Assembly: GCA_002319955.1 (NCBI GenBank)
Contig: DCJS01000042.1
Span: 7,516-23,128 of the forward strand
Source of the DNA: Flavobacteriales bacterium UBA1694
GTDB lineage: Bacteria; Bacteroidota; Bacteroidia; Flavobacteriales; Weeksellaceae
DNA length: 15,613 nt
Reading direction: 5' to 3'
This document shows, piece after piece, positions 14,865 to 15,613 of this stretch. The position numbers and the translations under genes were made by a program. Numbering within the stretch: position 1 is the stretch's first letter; the number at the start of each line of letters is the position of its first letter. The notes beneath the pieces were generated by a model that worked only from the letters and a program-made list of their open reading frames with translations, was not told the DNA's origin and searched no databases.

Positions 14865-15613
14865 ATGGCAAAAAAAGAATCAAAATTTTCTATTGAAAAA
14901 TCACTTGAACGCTTAGGCATTTCTAAAGAAAATCAAGGCGTGAATACCGGAGGGAAATCCTTTGCTAAAGGCAAAGTTATTGAAAGTTATTCCCCAGCGG
15001 ATGGAAAACTCATCGCAAAAATTAAAACTGGATCCCCAGCGGATTATCAAAAGGTTATTTCTGAGGCGAAAAAGGCCTTTAAAGAATTTAGAACTATTCC
15101 AGCCCCTAAAAGGGGAGAGCTTGTTCGCCAGTTTGGCCAAAAGCTTCGCGCAAATAAATACGATCTTGGAAAGCTCGTTTCCTATGAGATGGGGAAATCC
15201 CTTCAAGAAGGACTTGGTGAGGTTCAGGAAATGATTGACATTTGTGATTTTGCACTTGGACTCTCAAGACAGCTTTACGGCTTTACCATGCACTCAGAAA
15301 GACCCTCTCACCGGATGTACGAGCAGTACCATCCACTTGGGATTGTTGGGGTGATTTCTGCCTTTAACTTCCCGGTAGCTGTTTGGAGCTGGAATGCAGC
15401 CCTGGCACTGGTTTGCGGAAACGTAGTGGTATGGAAGCCTTCCGAAAAAGTGGGTCTTTGCGCCCTGGCGTGTCAAAACCTATTAAATGAAGTTTTAAAA
15501 GAGAATGATATGCCTCAAGGGGTGTGTTCTGTGATTGTGGCTGACCACAAAGTCGGAGCCACACTTGTGGAGGATCCATTGGTTAACCTCGTCTCCTTTA
15601 CAGGATCCACAAA
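14865..15613 (+). CDS. Aldehyde dehydrogenase, ALDH7 (antiquitin/aminoadipate-semialdehyde) type, N-terminal part
   Basis: The first 249 residues of an NAD(P)-dependent aldehyde dehydrogenase are visible, and the gene runs off the window. HPLGIVGVISAFNFPVAVWS (156-175) with Asn168, the substrate-stabilising residue, KPSE (191-194) of the cofactor site, and SFTGST (244-249) are family motifs. AFNFPVAVWSWN-A and the CGN that follows (184-186) resemble ALDH7A1/antiquitin more than other subfamilies. That subfamily oxidises alpha-aminoadipic semialdehyde in lysine breakdown. The catalytic Cys and Glu lie beyond the end. The N-terminus has about 35 Lys- and Ser-rich residues before the domain. The role in lysine catabolism is inferred from subfamily resemblance. 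Confidence 0.9.
   Translation, partial: MAKKESKFSIEKSLERLGISKENQGVNTGGKSFAKGKVIESYSPADGKLIAKIKTGSPADYQKVISEAKKAFKEFRTIPAPKRGELVRQFGQKLRANKYDLGKLVSYEMGKSLQEGLGEVQEMIDICDFALGLSRQLYGFTMHSERPSHRMYEQYHPLGIVGVISAFNFPVAVWSWNAALALVCGNVVVWKPSEKVGLCALACQNLLNEVLKENDMPQGVCSVIVADHKVGATLVEDPLVNLVSFTGST

Overview
The window looks like chromosomal DNA from a member of the Bacteroidota, probably a Flavobacteriales relative. The base composition is moderate. Several genes have the Bacteroidota-type promoter (TTG or TTTG, about 20 bases, then TAnnTTTG) just upstream, for example at 3110-3117, 6718-6725 and 13068-13075. Shine-Dalgarno sequences are mostly absent. Individual proteins (DUF2911 protein, GHNLGTAP-type acetyl-CoA synthetase, HMA-AraC regulator beside a copper ATPase) fit that group. 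No tRNA, rRNA, CRISPR array or insertion sequence was seen.

Layout. Positions 1-470 (minus) hold the 5' part of a RelA/SpoT-type ppGpp enzyme. A 518-base intergenic region (471-988) contains its likely promoter and a separate strong minus-strand terminator. That terminator may end a short transcript that encodes a Leu-Val-Thr-Thr-Thr peptide. Acetyl-CoA synthetase (989-2896, minus) follows, divergent from a copper module: an HMA-AraC fusion regulator, a CopA-type Cu+ ATPase and a small CopZ-like chaperone (3139-6589, plus).

The centre is a pyrimidine operon, pyrB-carA-carB (6861-12123), behind a 130-base leader with a promoter, alternative hairpins, a U-tract and an intrinsic terminator. A 36-codon reading frame runs through the terminator. 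Together these have the form of a transcription attenuator. All three proteins resemble the Bacillus PyrB/PyrAA/PyrAB set far more than the usual Bacteroidota PyrB, which suggests transfer of the operon from Firmicutes. Just past the operon terminator lies a decayed second copy of the 3' end of carB, apparently a scar of duplication or recombination.

The right end has a secreted DUF2911 protein, a full-length three-domain Ada alkylation-repair protein with direct repeats in its promoter, a RimJ/RimL-like acetyltransferase, and the N-terminal half of an ALDH7 (antiquitin-like) aldehyde dehydrogenase cut by the window end.

The enzymes themselves are mostly familiar. The less ordinary material lies in the regulatory regions and in the origin of the pyr operon. 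I did not see an entirely new multi-gene system. All family assignments rest on motif recognition and remembered family sequences, with no database search.
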